Assembly (NCBI RefSeq): GCF_900156375.1
Contig: NZ_FTNK01000014.1
Coordinates: 62,001 to 126,000 of the forward strand
From: Paenibacillus macquariensis
GTDB taxonomy: Bacteria; Bacillota; Bacilli; Paenibacillales; Paenibacillaceae
Direction: 5' to 3'
Length of the DNA stretch: 64,000 bases
In this document: positions 30,744-40,723 of the stretch, one piece after another
Position numbering within the stretch: the first letter of the stretch is position 1
Layout of the letters: each line of letters opens with the position of its first letter
Notes under the pieces: generated by a model
The model's database searches: none
Told to the model about the DNA's origin: nothing
The model's input: only the letters and a program-made list of their open reading frames with translations
Translations under genes and position numbers: made by a program

Positions 30744-32486
30744 ATGTTATTAGAGGCTATCTATCATCGCCCGAAACAAAACTGGTGTTATGCTTATGAC
30801 GGGAAGACACTCCATATTAGAATTCGTACCAAGAGAAACGATGTCACCTCTATAGAAGCAATGACCGGCGATAAATATGCTTGGGACCGTACGGTTACAT
30901 ATGTTCCGATGTCGATCCTATCGTCTGATGAATTTTTTGATTACTGGGAATGCGAGGTTGTCCCTCCGTACCGTCGTTTAAGATATGGTTTCTTGTTACA
31001 AAAGGATGATCAGAAAGTATGGATGACGGAATTCGCTTTCTTGAATGAAGAACCGAGCGATCCCAATCGAATGTTCGACTTTCCTTATATCAATATGATT
31101 GATGTGTTCAAAACCCCTGATTGGGTCAAAGATGCAGTATTCTATCAGATATTCCCCGAACGGTTCGCCAATGGAGATCCAAGTATTGACCCTCCAGGTA
31201 CGTTACCATGGGGTGGACAACCGCAAAGAGATAATTTCTTTGGCGGCGATTTACAAGGTGTTATCGATCACATAGATCATCTTAGTAACCTAGGCATCAA
31301 TGCACTCTACTTCACCCCATTATTTACTGCCACAACCAATCATAAATACGATACTGAAGATTATCTTCAGATTGATTCCCAATTCGGTGATATCAACTTA
31401 TTGAAGAAATTAGTGGCCCTCTGTCATGAGCGTGGAATTCGTGTCATTATGGACGCCGTATTTAACCATTCTGGCAGAACATTTGCACCGTTCGTTGATG
31501 TCCAGAAGAACGGAGAAGCTTCACGTTACAAGGATTGGTTCCATATTTCCAAGTTCCCTATTCGTGTTGAGGACGGTATTCCAACGTATGAGACTTTCGC
31601 TTTTGAACCCTTGATGCCGAAACTTAACACGGAGAATCCAGAAGTTAAAGCCTATCTTCTTCATGTCGCAGAATATTGGATTAAAGAAGTTGATATCGAC
31701 GGATGGAGACTAGATGTAGCTAATGAAGTGGATCACCAGTTCTGGAGAGAATTCAGACAAGTGATTAAGAAGGCCAAACCAGACGCGTATATTCTAGGGG
31801 AGATATGGCATGATTCCTACAATTGGCTACAAGGTGATCAATTTGATGCCGTCATGAACTATCCATTCACTAATGCTACACTCGACTTCTTCGTAGAAGG
31901 CTCGACAGATGCAGAACAATTCTCACAAGCCATTGGCAAACAGATAGCCCTTTACCCGCGTCAAGCAAATGAAGTTGCCTTCAACTTACTCGACAGCCAT
32001 GATACAGCGCGTCTAATCACACTATGTAAAGACGACAAACGCAAAATGAAGCTCGCTGTGCTATTCCTATTCACATATACAGGCACCCCATGTATATATT
32101 ACGGTGATGAAGTTGGAATAACAGGTGCGCATGATCCAGACTGCCGTAAGTGTATGGAATGGGACCCTGCGAAGCAAGACCATGACCTATTCACGTTCTA
32201 CCAAGAACTGATTAAGTTGCGCTTGGATCACAGCGCTCTGCGTACAGGTACACTCACATTCCTGTCCTCTCAATCAGGAAGTACTACACTAGCTTACTCG
32301 CGCGAGGATGAGAAGGATAAATTTATTATTCTCATGAATAACGACAGTAAGCAGCAGTCCATCGAGATATCTTTAGCGGAGACTCAATTAGAGGATATTC
32401 ACACAGGAAAAGCCTATTTGATAAAGAATGGTGCACTGAACGTAGAATTATCTCCATTTAGCTCAATGATGTTTAAAGTTATTTAA
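30744..32486 (+). CDS. Neopullulanase/cyclomaltodextrinase-type alpha-glycosidase (GH13_20)
   Basis: Start MLLEAIYHRPKQNWCYAYDGKTLHIRIRTK at 30744 follows GAGGAGGAG; the frame further upstream crosses a terminator and is not coding. The 580-residue enzyme has an N-terminal beta-sandwich (about 1-125), a catalytic barrel and a C-terminal beta domain. The triad is D324 (DGWRLDVANE), E353 (LGEIWHD) and D420 (LLDSHDTAR). There is no signal peptide, so it acts in the cytoplasm on imported maltodextrins or cyclodextrins. Genes for uptake and maltose phosphorolysis follow. Confidence 0.93.
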   Translation: MLLEAIYHRPKQNWCYAYDGKTLHIRIRTKRNDVTSIEAMTGDKYAWDRTVTYVPMSILSSDEFFDYWECEVVPPYRRLRYGFLLQKDDQKVWMTEFAFLNEEPSDPNRMFDFPYINMIDVFKTPDWVKDAVFYQIFPERFANGDPSIDPPGTLPWGGQPQRDNFFGGDLQGVIDHIDHLSNLGINALYFTPLFTATTNHKYDTEDYLQIDSQFGDINLLKKLVALCHERGIRVIMDAVFNHSGRTFAPFVDVQKNGEASRYKDWFHISKFPIRVEDGIPTYETFAFEPLMPKLNTENPEVKAYLLHVAEYWIKEVDIDGWRLDVANEVDHQFWREFRQVIKKAKPDAYILGEIWHDSYNWLQGDQFDAVMNYPFTNATLDFFVEGSTDAEQFSQAIGKQIALYPRQANEVAFNLLDSHDTARLITLCKDDKRKMKLAVLFLFTYTGTPCIYYGDEVGITGAHDPDCRKCMEWDPAKQDHDLFTFYQELIKLRLDHSALRTGTLTFLSSQSGSTTLAYSREDEKDKFIILMNNDSKQQSIEISLAETQLEDIHTGKAYLIKNGALNVELSPFSSMMFKVI

Positions 32487-32548
32487 GAGTAGCTTCCTAT
32501 AACCTTATTAGTATTACAATGAGGCTTATACTTTCTGATAATTTAACA

Positions 32549-32580
32549 AAGCGGCTAAGGATATTAATCCTTAGCCGCTT
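32549..32580. terminator. Bidirectional terminator between neopullulanase and chemoreceptor genes
   Basis: AAGCGGCTAAGGAT (32549-32562) pairs with its complement at 32567-32580, a 14-bp stem with a 4-base loop. T-runs are weak. Confidence 0.75.
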
Positions 32581-32622
32581 GTCCATTTTCAAACCTCAAA
32601 TTGGGTATCTGCACCATTCACA

Positions 32623-34686
32623 TCATGTTTTAAATTTCACCAATACATGCTTAAATGTCTCTGACATCTCTTCAAGTCTACTCGATAAACCCACCAACTG
32701 TTCACTTACAACATACTGCTGTGAAGACATGGAAGCTACCTCCTCCGTCGAAGCACTCGTCTCCTCCACTACTGCACTAATAGAAGAAATAGACACTGAT
32801 AAAAGCTGTTGCGATTCGATTAACTCTTTAACAGCAATGGAAGAGTTATCAATCTCAGTGAGAAACTCATCCATTTGCTGTTTCACATTCTGAAACATAG
32901 TAGATGCTTCCTTAACGGACACCATTTGCTCAGCCAACACAGGTGAAACGGCATTTAAGGATGCTGTGGTGTGTTCAATTCCACGTCTGATCTCGTCCGT
33001 TATTTCAGCTACCGTTTGTATGGATTGCTTCGAACTGTCTGCGAGATTTCTAATTTCATTAGCCACCACCATAAATCCTCGTCCTGCTTCACCCGCTCTA
33101 GCTGCCTCAATCGTAGCATTCATGGATAGAATATTGGTTTGCTGAGTCAAGTTACTCATAAGTTCCAATATTTTTTGTATAGAGGCTGTGCTTTTCTTTA
33201 ATCCCTCTGCCTGACTAACAATCGTTCTATTCATATCCACGATAACATCCGTTTTATGTACTAACTGATCCATATAATCCGACCCTTGTCCACTTACTTG
33301 TAATACGCGGTGCGCTGATTGTTCCATAGCATAATTGGAAGTGGATACTTTATGGATTTTCTCAGCGATATGTTCTGCCAACACACTCTCACTTTCGGCT
33401 TCCATGGCCAGATTAGAGGCTCCTACAGCAATTTCTCGCGAGGCATCCGCAATCTCCCCAGCTGATAAAGACGTGCTCTTCGAGACTTGCGTTAACTCAT
33501 CCGCAGTCTCCAATACCTCTTGAGCCGAACGATTCGTCTGATCTACAAGCATTCCTATCTGATGCATCATTTGATTAAAACTAGAACCTAATCGACCGAT
33601 CTCATCCTCACTTTGGAAAGTGGTGCGCACCTGAAGATTACCTTGCTCCCCCTCCTCCATTAAGTTGCACAATTTCGCAAGTGGTCTACCTACATTCAAG
33701 AAGACATAATATCCAATGAATAACGCAAATATCACTGCCAAGAGGATCACGATCAAAGTAACATACAGCAACTGATTCGTACCTTTTACGAAATCGCTAA
33801 TAGGAGCATAACCCATCATGGTCCATTTGGTTGTTTTCAATGTTTTGTATACAACTAGTTGCTCTATGCCTTCCTCATCATCCGCTGTAAATGTTGTTTC
33901 ACCTCCTGCACTTTCCTTATTAATGTGAATAAAAGACTGCGATTCTAGAAGATTATTATCTTTCGCATGAACAATTCTATTACTGTCTGTTATGACTTCA
34001 ACTTGACCGCTTACTCCAATTTGGAGATTTGCTAGCATTTCTGTGATGGACTTCTCCTTGATTTCAAACAACAATATATATTCCGCCTCGGGATGATTCA
34101 TATTTCGAAGCAATCTTCCCATGGTGAGCGCGGGTTCAGCATACGAATTGAAAAATCCTTTCTTACTTGTCGGGAACCATACAATCTTACCCTTCGCATC
34201 CTCGATCTCTTTCATTTTCGCTTGAATATCATCATCTGTACGAACACCAGGAATACCAGAAGATTTATAGGAATCAACTTCTACTAAGCTCTCTTTCACT
34301 AAGCGAACACCTAGAAGCCTACTATCAGACCCCGAAATCGAACTCAGTTTGCTACGGACTTTTTCTTCTGAATTATGCCTTTGTAAAGTTCCAATTTCAG
34401 CTTGATCGATGCTCTCTAAATTTCGCTTCAGTTCCGAATCTACAGCCAGTTGTTTGGATAACGATTCATATTGGAGGAATAGGAAATCAAGTTTATCGGC
34501 AGCTTGAACAATAGCCTGTAAGGACGCCAAGGAGACCTCATCTTTAATAATCCCTTTAGATAATTGATAAGAAGAAAGGCCAAGTATTGTAGACAATCCA
34601 ACAATGGCACAGAACATGATTACGAATAATTTCATTCCAATCGATTTAAAACGGAGAAAATGTATTTTACTATGTATTTTATTCAT
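32623..34686 (-). CDS. Methyl-accepting chemotaxis protein
   Basis: The ATG at 34686 has a GGGGAG site 8 bases upstream; the 31 extra codons upstream are rejected. The 687-residue receptor has a membrane helix (about 18-38), an extracellular Cache-like sensor domain, a second helix (about 303-325) and a HAMP domain with GRPLAKLCNLMEEGEQGNLQVRT. The methyl-accepting signalling domain carries the hairpin tip ILSMNATIEAARAGEAGRGFMVVANEIRNLA. The gene lies beside the maltodextrin transporter, so sugar sensing is possible but inferred. Confidence 0.92.
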   Translation of the reverse strand: MNKIHSKIHFLRFKSIGMKLFVIMFCAIVGLSTILGLSSYQLSKGIIKDEVSLASLQAIVQAADKLDFLFLQYESLSKQLAVDSELKRNLESIDQAEIGTLQRHNSEEKVRSKLSSISGSDSRLLGVRLVKESLVEVDSYKSSGIPGVRTDDDIQAKMKEIEDAKGKIVWFPTSKKGFFNSYAEPALTMGRLLRNMNHPEAEYILLFEIKEKSITEMLANLQIGVSGQVEVITDSNRIVHAKDNNLLESQSFIHINKESAGGETTFTADDEEGIEQLVVYKTLKTTKWTMMGYAPISDFVKGTNQLLYVTLIVILLAVIFALFIGYYVFLNVGRPLAKLCNLMEEGEQGNLQVRTTFQSEDEIGRLGSSFNQMMHQIGMLVDQTNRSAQEVLETADELTQVSKSTSLSAGEIADASREIAVGASNLAMEAESESVLAEHIAEKIHKVSTSNYAMEQSAHRVLQVSGQGSDYMDQLVHKTDVIVDMNRTIVSQAEGLKKSTASIQKILELMSNLTQQTNILSMNATIEAARAGEAGRGFMVVANEIRNLADSSKQSIQTVAEITDEIRRGIEHTTASLNAVSPVLAEQMVSVKEASTMFQNVKQQMDEFLTEIDNSSIAVKELIESQQLLSVSISSISAVVEETSASTEEVASMSSQQYVVSEQLVGLSSRLEEMSETFKHVLVKFKT

Positions 34687-34848
34687 GAATATTTCTCCCC
34701 TTTCGTCGTTCTTCATGATGATGTTCCAAATAAAAGAATGGTACAGCCCTCTTGTGCGAGAGTTGTACCAAGTTATCATATTACTAATGTTTAGAACCTC
34801 AAATTCTTATGTTACTCATGATTTAGTGTGTTATTAGTCGGCTGTGTC

Positions 34849-35694
34849 TTAACCCTTACTCGCTCCGGACGTCAAACCCTCCACAAGAAGACGCTGAAGG
34901 AACATGAACAGAATCGTAATTGGCACGGCGATCAGAACTGCACCTGCTGCGAACATTGTGAAATTTGAATTCGTGTTCGTACTCACCATATCATACAGCC
35001 CCACAGCCACTGTCCATTTCTCCTTAGACCGCAGTACCATCTTCGCAAAGATAAAGTCAACCCACGGACCAACGAATTGCGTTAGCGCCATATAAGTGAG
35101 CATGGGCCGAGAAAGTGGCAGAATGATTCGGGTGAATATCCTGAAATTACTTGCTCCATCGATCCTGGCCGCTTCATCCAATGATCTTGGGATCGTATCC
35201 AGGAATCCTTTAGCTATAAAGGTTCCCCCAAGCGGAGCACCTGCTGCGTACACAATAATTAATGCAAGATGTGTATCAAGCAAATGGAACTCTTTAAGAA
35301 GTAAATAAATGGCAATCATACTCATAAATCCAGGGAACATCCCCAGAATCAATACCGTTGAGAGCGCCGTCTGCCGTCCGCGGAATCGAAAGCGTGATAC
35401 GGCATAGCTGGTTAACAATGTGAGGACAATACCGATCAACATAGAAATGATCGAAATTTTCAACGTATTCATGTACCAGCTACCAAACATGTAACTCTTG
35501 GATGTAAATAATTCTCTATAGTGTTCCAGTGTAAAACTACTAGGAATCAGTGACTTACTATACAGAGATTTACCAGGTCGAACGGAACCCAAAATGACCC
35601 ATAACGCTGGATACACGGAACCAATCACCATGATAATGAGAATGATATAACTTAGCGTCAAACTCAAGGATTTTTTCACTTTTCGTCCACTCAT
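34849..35694 (-). CDS. malG: Maltodextrin ABC transporter permease, MalG type
   Basis: A 281-residue permease with six helices and the EAA loop DEAARIDGASNFRIFTRIILPLSRP. Start MSGRKVKKSLSL overlaps the malF stop by 4 bases, so translation is coupled. The C-terminal GLTSGASKG is typical of MalG/MdxG and GanQ-type permeases. It forms the channel with MalF. The ATPase is not encoded nearby, as is common where MsmX serves several transporters. Confidence 0.92.
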   Translation of the reverse strand: MSGRKVKKSLSLTLSYIILIIMVIGSVYPALWVILGSVRPGKSLYSKSLIPSSFTLEHYRELFTSKSYMFGSWYMNTLKISIISMLIGIVLTLLTSYAVSRFRFRGRQTALSTVLILGMFPGFMSMIAIYLLLKEFHLLDTHLALIIVYAAGAPLGGTFIAKGFLDTIPRSLDEAARIDGASNFRIFTRIILPLSRPMLTYMALTQFVGPWVDFIFAKMVLRSKEKWTVAVGLYDMVSTNTNSNFTMFAAGAVLIAVPITILFMFLQRLLVEGLTSGASKG

Positions 35695-36992
35695 TGGATC
35701 ATATCCTCCTCTTTAAATGACTTCGTTCTGCGGTAGTTATAGATTGAGAACGAGGCGACAATTAGGAAAATAATGATCCCCACAGCAGAAGCCATATTGT
35801 ATTTGTTCTGATCTAACGTTAACTTGTACAACCAAGTGACGAGCAGATCGGTTGCTCCTGCATATTGGTAATCCCCCACTACAGGATTTCCACTTGTTAG
35901 CAAGTAAATTGCGCTAAAGTTATTGATATTTCCAGCAAATTGCGCAATCAGTGTTGGCGCTGTTGTGAACAATATCATGGGCAGGGTAACGATTCGAAAC
36001 TTCTGATAATTATTTGCCCCATCTACCTCAGCTGCTTCATACATATCCCGTGGAATCGTAGTCAATACCCCCATAATTAATATCATAGAGACTGGAATAC
36101 CAACCCACATATTGACGACAATAACCGTAACCTTGGCCCAGAAAGGATCAGTCAACCATGGAAGTCCACCAAATCCGAAATATCCGAGATACTGATTAAC
36201 CGGCCCGAATTGACCGTTAAACATATTTCTCATCACAAGCAGCGAAATAAGCTGCGGAATAGCATAAGGAATAATTAAAATCGTTCTCCACAAACCCTTA
36301 AATTTGATTCCCTTTTGGTTAATAAGTAACGCTACGAGCAGGCCTCCAAAATAAGTAGTTACCGTGGATAGAACGGCCCAAATAATGGTCCAGGTCAGAA
36401 CTCCATAGAACGTGTGGCTCCACGTTTTGAGTGAAACTAAATCTCTAAATGTATCAAATCCTACCCAATCTATCAGCTTAGCTGGTGGGATGTGATTAGG
36501 TGCAGAGTAATTCGTAAATGCCAGCATAACCATAAAGATGATGGGCATAACCGTGAAGAATAGAATACCTATTGCCGGTAAAGTCAAAAAGGCTTGCGCG
36601 AATTTATAATCCAGAACATACCGAATGGACTGTTTGAAACTGTTCGGTTGGATTCCCTTTTCTCTTTTCTCCGCAGTTTTACGCGCGTCTCTTACATTCA
36701 TGATATAAATAATGACAAAAATAATTAAAAGTAAAATGGTTATCAAGCTTTGGATTAGAATAAAGATCGAGTGATCTCCTTCCATCCACTTACCGTTGAC
36801 TCTCATTCTTGGTGTATCTCCAAGTGTTACAATGCCCCACAAAGATCTACCTAGATTACTACTGAAATAGATGATCGCATACGCCTCAATTAGCAGATAT
36901 ATGAGGCCTTTTATAAACTGGCGGTTATATATTTGTCCCAGTCCCATGCTTATAAGCGACAGTATTGTGGCTTTGTTGCGATATCGGTCCAC
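35691..36992 (-). CDS. malF: Maltodextrin ABC transporter permease, MalF type
   Basis: A GTG start at 36992 (MDRYRNKATILSLISMGLGQIYN) follows GGGAGAGGAG 7 bases upstream. An ATG 15 codons earlier has no site. The 433-residue permease has an extended N-terminal part with two to three extra helices and the loop YEAAEVDGANNYQKFRIVTLPMI. This matches MdxF/CymF-type permeases of Bacillota. It lies between the binding-protein gene and malG. Confidence 0.92.
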   Translation of the reverse strand: MDRYRNKATILSLISMGLGQIYNRQFIKGLIYLLIEAYAIIYFSSNLGRSLWGIVTLGDTPRMRVNGKWMEGDHSIFILIQSLITILLLIIFVIIYIMNVRDARKTAEKREKGIQPNSFKQSIRYVLDYKFAQAFLTLPAIGILFFTVMPIIFMVMLAFTNYSAPNHIPPAKLIDWVGFDTFRDLVSLKTWSHTFYGVLTWTIIWAVLSTVTTYFGGLLVALLINQKGIKFKGLWRTILIIPYAIPQLISLLVMRNMFNGQFGPVNQYLGYFGFGGLPWLTDPFWAKVTVIVVNMWVGIPVSMILIMGVLTTIPRDMYEAAEVDGANNYQKFRIVTLPMILFTTAPTLIAQFAGNINNFSAIYLLTSGNPVVGDYQYAGATDLLVTWLYKLTLDQNKYNMASAVGIIIFLIVASFSIYNYRRTKSFKEEDMIQ

Positions 36993-37086
36993 GAGCTTTC
37001 TCCTCTCCCTAGAAAACCGAGGAATTACCCGCCGCATGATGCGACGGGCACTTCAAACTGTTATCCCTCGAGCAGTCTATCCTAAT

Positions 37087-38397
37087 TTACTTCGTTGCAC
37101 CGCCATTTAAGTCTTTAATTTGTTGTACTGCCTTATCCATCGCTTCTTTCGGATCTTTACCGTTATCCCAAATTTCCGGGAAAGCTGCATTTACAGGACT
37201 CCATACATTTCCCATTTCAGGAATGGTAGGCATAGGTTGAGAATTGATAACTTGTTGAGCAAAACCTGATACAAACGGATCATTCTTAATCTGATCAGAT
37301 GCCAATGCTTCATTGTTTGTCGGTATAGAACCCACTTTTTCATTCAGAAGAAGTTGTGCTTCCTTAGTGGATGCGAACTCAGCGAACAATTGTGCCGCAT
37401 TAGGATACTGCGTAAAAGAGTTAACGTACCAAGCTTTAATACCAGACAATGAAATGGCAGGTTTGCCATCAATCGTTGGAATAGGTGCAATTCCAAGCTT
37501 ATCTCCTAGCGCTTTTTTGTAACCTGCAAGTTCCCAAGGACCCGTAATATCCATGGCTACATCACCAGCGTTGAATAAGCTACGTTTAATATCTGGCGTA
37601 ATATCAGCGCTCTTAATAGGGAGTGCTGCTTTTAGTTTCACATACGTTTGTAATCCTGCAAGAGCTCCAGCCGAATTGATTCCAATGTCATCTTTGTTCG
37701 TACCATTATCACCGAAAATATATCCACCTCCGGTAGCAATAAACGGATAGTTGAAATACAGGTTACCTGGTTCCCACATAATTCCGTATCTGTTCTTCGA
37801 TTTATCTGTGAACGTTTTGCTGAATTCGATAACATCATCGAATGATTTCGGAGCTTCCTTTACAAGCTCTTTATTATAAAAAAGTGCATAGGTTTCAGCT
37901 GCTCTTGGGTAACCGTACAACTCACCCTTAAAAGTGACCCCTTGAATGGATGCTGGTGTATTGTTAGCTATTGTTTCTTTAGCTAGGGCTTCATTCGTTA
38001 GCAACAAACCCGCTTCTGCCGCTCTACCCAAGTTGTCATGCGGGAACATTACAATATCGGCACCTAATCCTGAAGGACCATCTTGAGTCAATTTCGTAAC
38101 TTGATCTGTTGCTGCTACTTCTTCAACTTTGACAGGAATGCTATATTTCTCTTCAAATTGCTTTGCCATTTCATCTGTGAATGTTCTCTCTTCCTTACTT
38201 TCCCAAACAATCAGTGTAGCGCCCTCTTCTGGTTGAAGCTCAACTACCTCCTCTGGAGAAACAACTGGTTCTACCGTCGTATTGGTACTTGGAGCAGGCT
38301 CCGCATTTTTACTCGGTGCATTGTTGGAACCACAGGCCGTAATTGAGAAAACCATGGTTAAGGCAGCAACTAACGTCATTACTTTGTTTATTTTCAT
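37087..38397 (-). CDS. malE: Maltodextrin-binding lipoprotein
   Basis: A 436-residue extracellular solute-binding protein (family 1). The signal ends in lipobox SITAC (C22), followed by a linker rich in Pro, Ser and Thr. The mature part has LIVWESKEERTFTDEMAKQFEEKY, DIVMFPHDNLGRAAEAGLL, GVTFKGELYGYPRAAETYALFYNK and AMDITGPWELAGYKKAL, which match maltose/maltodextrin-binding proteins (MalX/MdxE). It is the first gene of the malEFG operon, behind a promoter with operator and CRE sites. Confidence 0.94.
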   Translation of the reverse strand: MKINKVMTLVAALTMVFSITACGSNNAPSKNAEPAPSTNTTVEPVVSPEEVVELQPEEGATLIVWESKEERTFTDEMAKQFEEKYSIPVKVEEVAATDQVTKLTQDGPSGLGADIVMFPHDNLGRAAEAGLLLTNEALAKETIANNTPASIQGVTFKGELYGYPRAAETYALFYNKELVKEAPKSFDDVIEFSKTFTDKSKNRYGIMWEPGNLYFNYPFIATGGGYIFGDNGTNKDDIGINSAGALAGLQTYVKLKAALPIKSADITPDIKRSLFNAGDVAMDITGPWELAGYKKALGDKLGIAPIPTIDGKPAISLSGIKAWYVNSFTQYPNAAQLFAEFASTKEAQLLLNEKVGSIPTNNEALASDQIKNDPFVSGFAQQVINSQPMPTIPEMGNVWSPVNAAFPEIWDNGKDPKEAMDKAVQQIKDLNGGATK

Positions 38398-38534
38398 TCT
38401 TAAATTAACCCCTCTCTAATTGGTCTAACGTTAACCTTACGTAAAACTAAGACTATGCGCAAACGATTTCACAAATTCACTAATTCCCCCGCTTAAAAAT
38501 GTGATTATCTAGCTGTTAATCTTAATGCGAGTTA

Positions 38535-38548
38535 TGTAAGCGCTTAAT
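38535..38548 (-). promoter_or_regulatory. CRE-like (CcpA) site downstream of the malE promoter
   Basis: TGTAAGCGCTTAAT fits the core of the CRE consensus TGWAANCGNTNWCA except at its 3' end. It lies at about +4 to +17 relative to the predicted start, a position where CcpA would repress. Confidence 0.5.
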
Positions 38549-38558
38549 TCATGGGTTT

Positions 38559-38587
38559 ATCATACACAAAATAATTTGTTTTGTAAA
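38559..38587 (-). promoter_or_regulatory. Sigma-A promoter of malEFG
   Basis: TTTACA (38582-38587) and TATGAT (38559-38564) are separated by 17 bp on the minus strand. The start would be near 38552, about 155 nt before malE. Confidence 0.75.
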
Positions 38588-38600
38588 AACGTTTGCACAT
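38585..38600. promoter_or_regulatory. LacI-type operator overlapping the malE -35 region
   Basis: ATGTGCAAACGTTTTT on minus contains the GCAAACGTTT core. The same core TGTGCAAACGTTTGTA lies before pgmB at 41955-41971. A related GCAAACG word is in the lacI leader (40696-40702) and another near 38458. The LacI-family gene between them is the likely binder. Confidence 0.6.
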
Positions 38601-38686
38601 GCTGATTTTACCTATATTATTCTAATTCCAATACAATACCCCTCTAAATCATTGTTTCTTACAAAATAACACAGTATTCCTTCCAT

Positions 38687-40399
38687 TTACTTCAAAATGA
38701 CTGATGCGTATGGGGAAATGACTAAGTAATTAGAGTTAATATTTGTATTTTGATCTGTTGATTTTAAAATTTCAGTGTATTTATGCTCTTCTCCTTCTCG
38801 ATCAAGCACAATTCGCTGCTCCTCAGACGATACATTATGCACAATAAGAACTTCTTCAGAGTTCGTACGTCGGATATACGATACGATTTGTGCATTTCCT
38901 GTATCATAATATTGGATATTCCCATCATGAAGTGCTGCAATTTCATTTCTCCATCTCAGCATCTCCTGATAATGAGCCAATAAAGAATTCTTCTCGCTCA
39001 ATTGTGATTCAACGCTTGCCATATGTGCTCCAGAGTTAAGAATAGGTTCTTCCCACGTTGTTTGACCCTTACCTTTCACTCCATCCTTGTGCCAGATCAT
39101 TGGTTCGCGGATTTGTTCATCCGGCTTCGCACCTAACATACCGATCTCTTCACCGTAATAAATAAACGGGTTTCCTGGCAACGTCAGCAGAATAGAAGCA
39201 GCCATCTTCGCATGATCCATATTACTATCCAGTTGACTCATCACTCGGTTCTGATCATGATTTGTCAAAAACACGGCATCAACAAATTCTCCCTCTGATT
39301 TAGCATGGAATAATTTATTAGTCCGCTCTAGCGTAAATGCCATATTGTTGTCTCGTTCATTCTTCACAATGCTAATGATCGATTCAGCGAGACTGAAGTT
39401 GAACCCTGAATCGAAGGCTTTATCCAAATAAGGTGCCACGGAAGTAACTGAATTCTCCCATACTTCTCCTACGATGTAGGCTTCAGCATTAATTTCATTC
39501 ATACTACTTCGAAATTCTTGCCACCAAGCAACATTCTTTGCTTCAACTTCCTTGTTTTTATCTGTTATTAGATCTTCAAAAATATGTTTTGCTGCATCCA
39601 GTCGAAACCCATCAATTCCTAACTTCAACCAATACTGACCAACATCTTTCATTTCTTTTCGTACAGCAGCATTGTCGAAATTAAGATCAGGCATACCATC
39701 CCAGAACCCCGCCATATAGTGAGCGCCATTCATTTCATACCAAGGATTAGTACCTGATGCCGCACTCGTTCCACTCGGATCCCGATTCTGATCTTCAGCC
39801 CATACATACCAATCTCTATAAGAGCTAAGCTTGCTATCTGCAGATTGCTTGAACCACGGATGTTCCCTACTTGTGTGATTAACAACCAGATCCATAATGA
39901 CTTTAATACCACGTTTGTGCGCTTCATCGATCAACATTGTCATATCTTCCATTGTCCCGTAATCAGGATTGATACTTCTATAATCGGTTACATCATATCC
40001 ATGATAGCTTGGAGAAGGTTGAATCGGCATAAGCCATATCCCACCTACACCAAGGTCATCTTTCGTAGATGGGTTCCCATCATTCAAATAATCAAGTTTC
40101 TCAATTACGCCGCGTAAATCGCCAATACCATCACCATCTGAATCATAGAAGGAGCGAACAAAAATCTCATAATAGACTGTTGAGGGTTGCTCATCCATGA
40201 GATCCCCTGACGCTGAATCAGCTGGTGACTTATTCTGTGTTTTTGTAAGGGGTAAAGAAGTATTTTGTTTGTTCTGTTCTGTTTGTGTTACATTAACATT
40301 ATCGTTATTACAACCTGCCAATAACGATCCGAGCAGCATCATTCCCATAAATCCAATAGAGAGATGTTTGGTTTGTCTGGGTGATTTTAAATTATCCAT
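38687..40399 (-). CDS. Secreted lipoprotein alpha-amylase (GH13)
   Basis: The ATG at 40399 has an AAGGAGG site 8 bases upstream. The 570-residue protein has a lipoprotein signal ending LLAGC (C30), a polar linker, and a GH13 barrel. Its catalytic residues are D268 (DGFRLDAAKH), E312 (VGEVWEN) and D382 (TNHDQNR). A C-terminal beta domain ends near 570. It should stay attached outside the membrane and cut starch to maltodextrins for the MalEFG transporter. It is divergent from the lacI gene. Confidence 0.92.
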   Translation of the reverse strand: MDNLKSPRQTKHLSIGFMGMMLLGSLLAGCNNDNVNVTQTEQNKQNTSLPLTKTQNKSPADSASGDLMDEQPSTVYYEIFVRSFYDSDGDGIGDLRGVIEKLDYLNDGNPSTKDDLGVGGIWLMPIQPSPSYHGYDVTDYRSINPDYGTMEDMTMLIDEAHKRGIKVIMDLVVNHTSREHPWFKQSADSKLSSYRDWYVWAEDQNRDPSGTSAASGTNPWYEMNGAHYMAGFWDGMPDLNFDNAAVRKEMKDVGQYWLKLGIDGFRLDAAKHIFEDLITDKNKEVEAKNVAWWQEFRSSMNEINAEAYIVGEVWENSVTSVAPYLDKAFDSGFNFSLAESIISIVKNERDNNMAFTLERTNKLFHAKSEGEFVDAVFLTNHDQNRVMSQLDSNMDHAKMAASILLTLPGNPFIYYGEEIGMLGAKPDEQIREPMIWHKDGVKGKGQTTWEEPILNSGAHMASVESQLSEKNSLLAHYQEMLRWRNEIAALHDGNIQYYDTGNAQIVSYIRRTNSEEVLIVHNVSSEEQRIVLDREGEEHKYTEILKSTDQNTNINSNYLVISPYASVILK

Positions 40400-40585
40400 C
40401 AGAAAATCCTCCTTCACTCGTAAAATTTGGTACTTTACGGTTATTATCATAACGAAGGAATCTTTATAGTCCAAACGTCAATACTTCCATATTTCGTAAA
40501 ATCCGTTGATTTAGAGAAGATAATATAGGTTCTGTCTTCTTATTTCTTCACTTTTTAACTTTTCAAACCAATTCGTTCTTATTTT

Positions 40586-40594
40586 TGTTATAAT
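40586..40594 (+). promoter_or_regulatory. Extended -10 promoter of the lacI-type gene
   Basis: TGTTATAAT is an extended -10 element (TGnTATAAT). No good -35 is present 17 bp upstream. A dyad TGACAGGTTTGTCA follows at 40606-40619. The 40400-40723 gap holds nothing else evident apart from GCAAACG at about 40696. Confidence 0.5.
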
Positions 40595-40723
40595 CATGTT
40601 CATCATGACAGGTTTGTCATTTACAAGCCGTTAACATTAGATTAAGATATCAATTGTAAAAATAAATAACTCGTTTGTTTGATTACACTTATTTACGCAA
40701 ACGGTATCATCCGGGAGGTTATT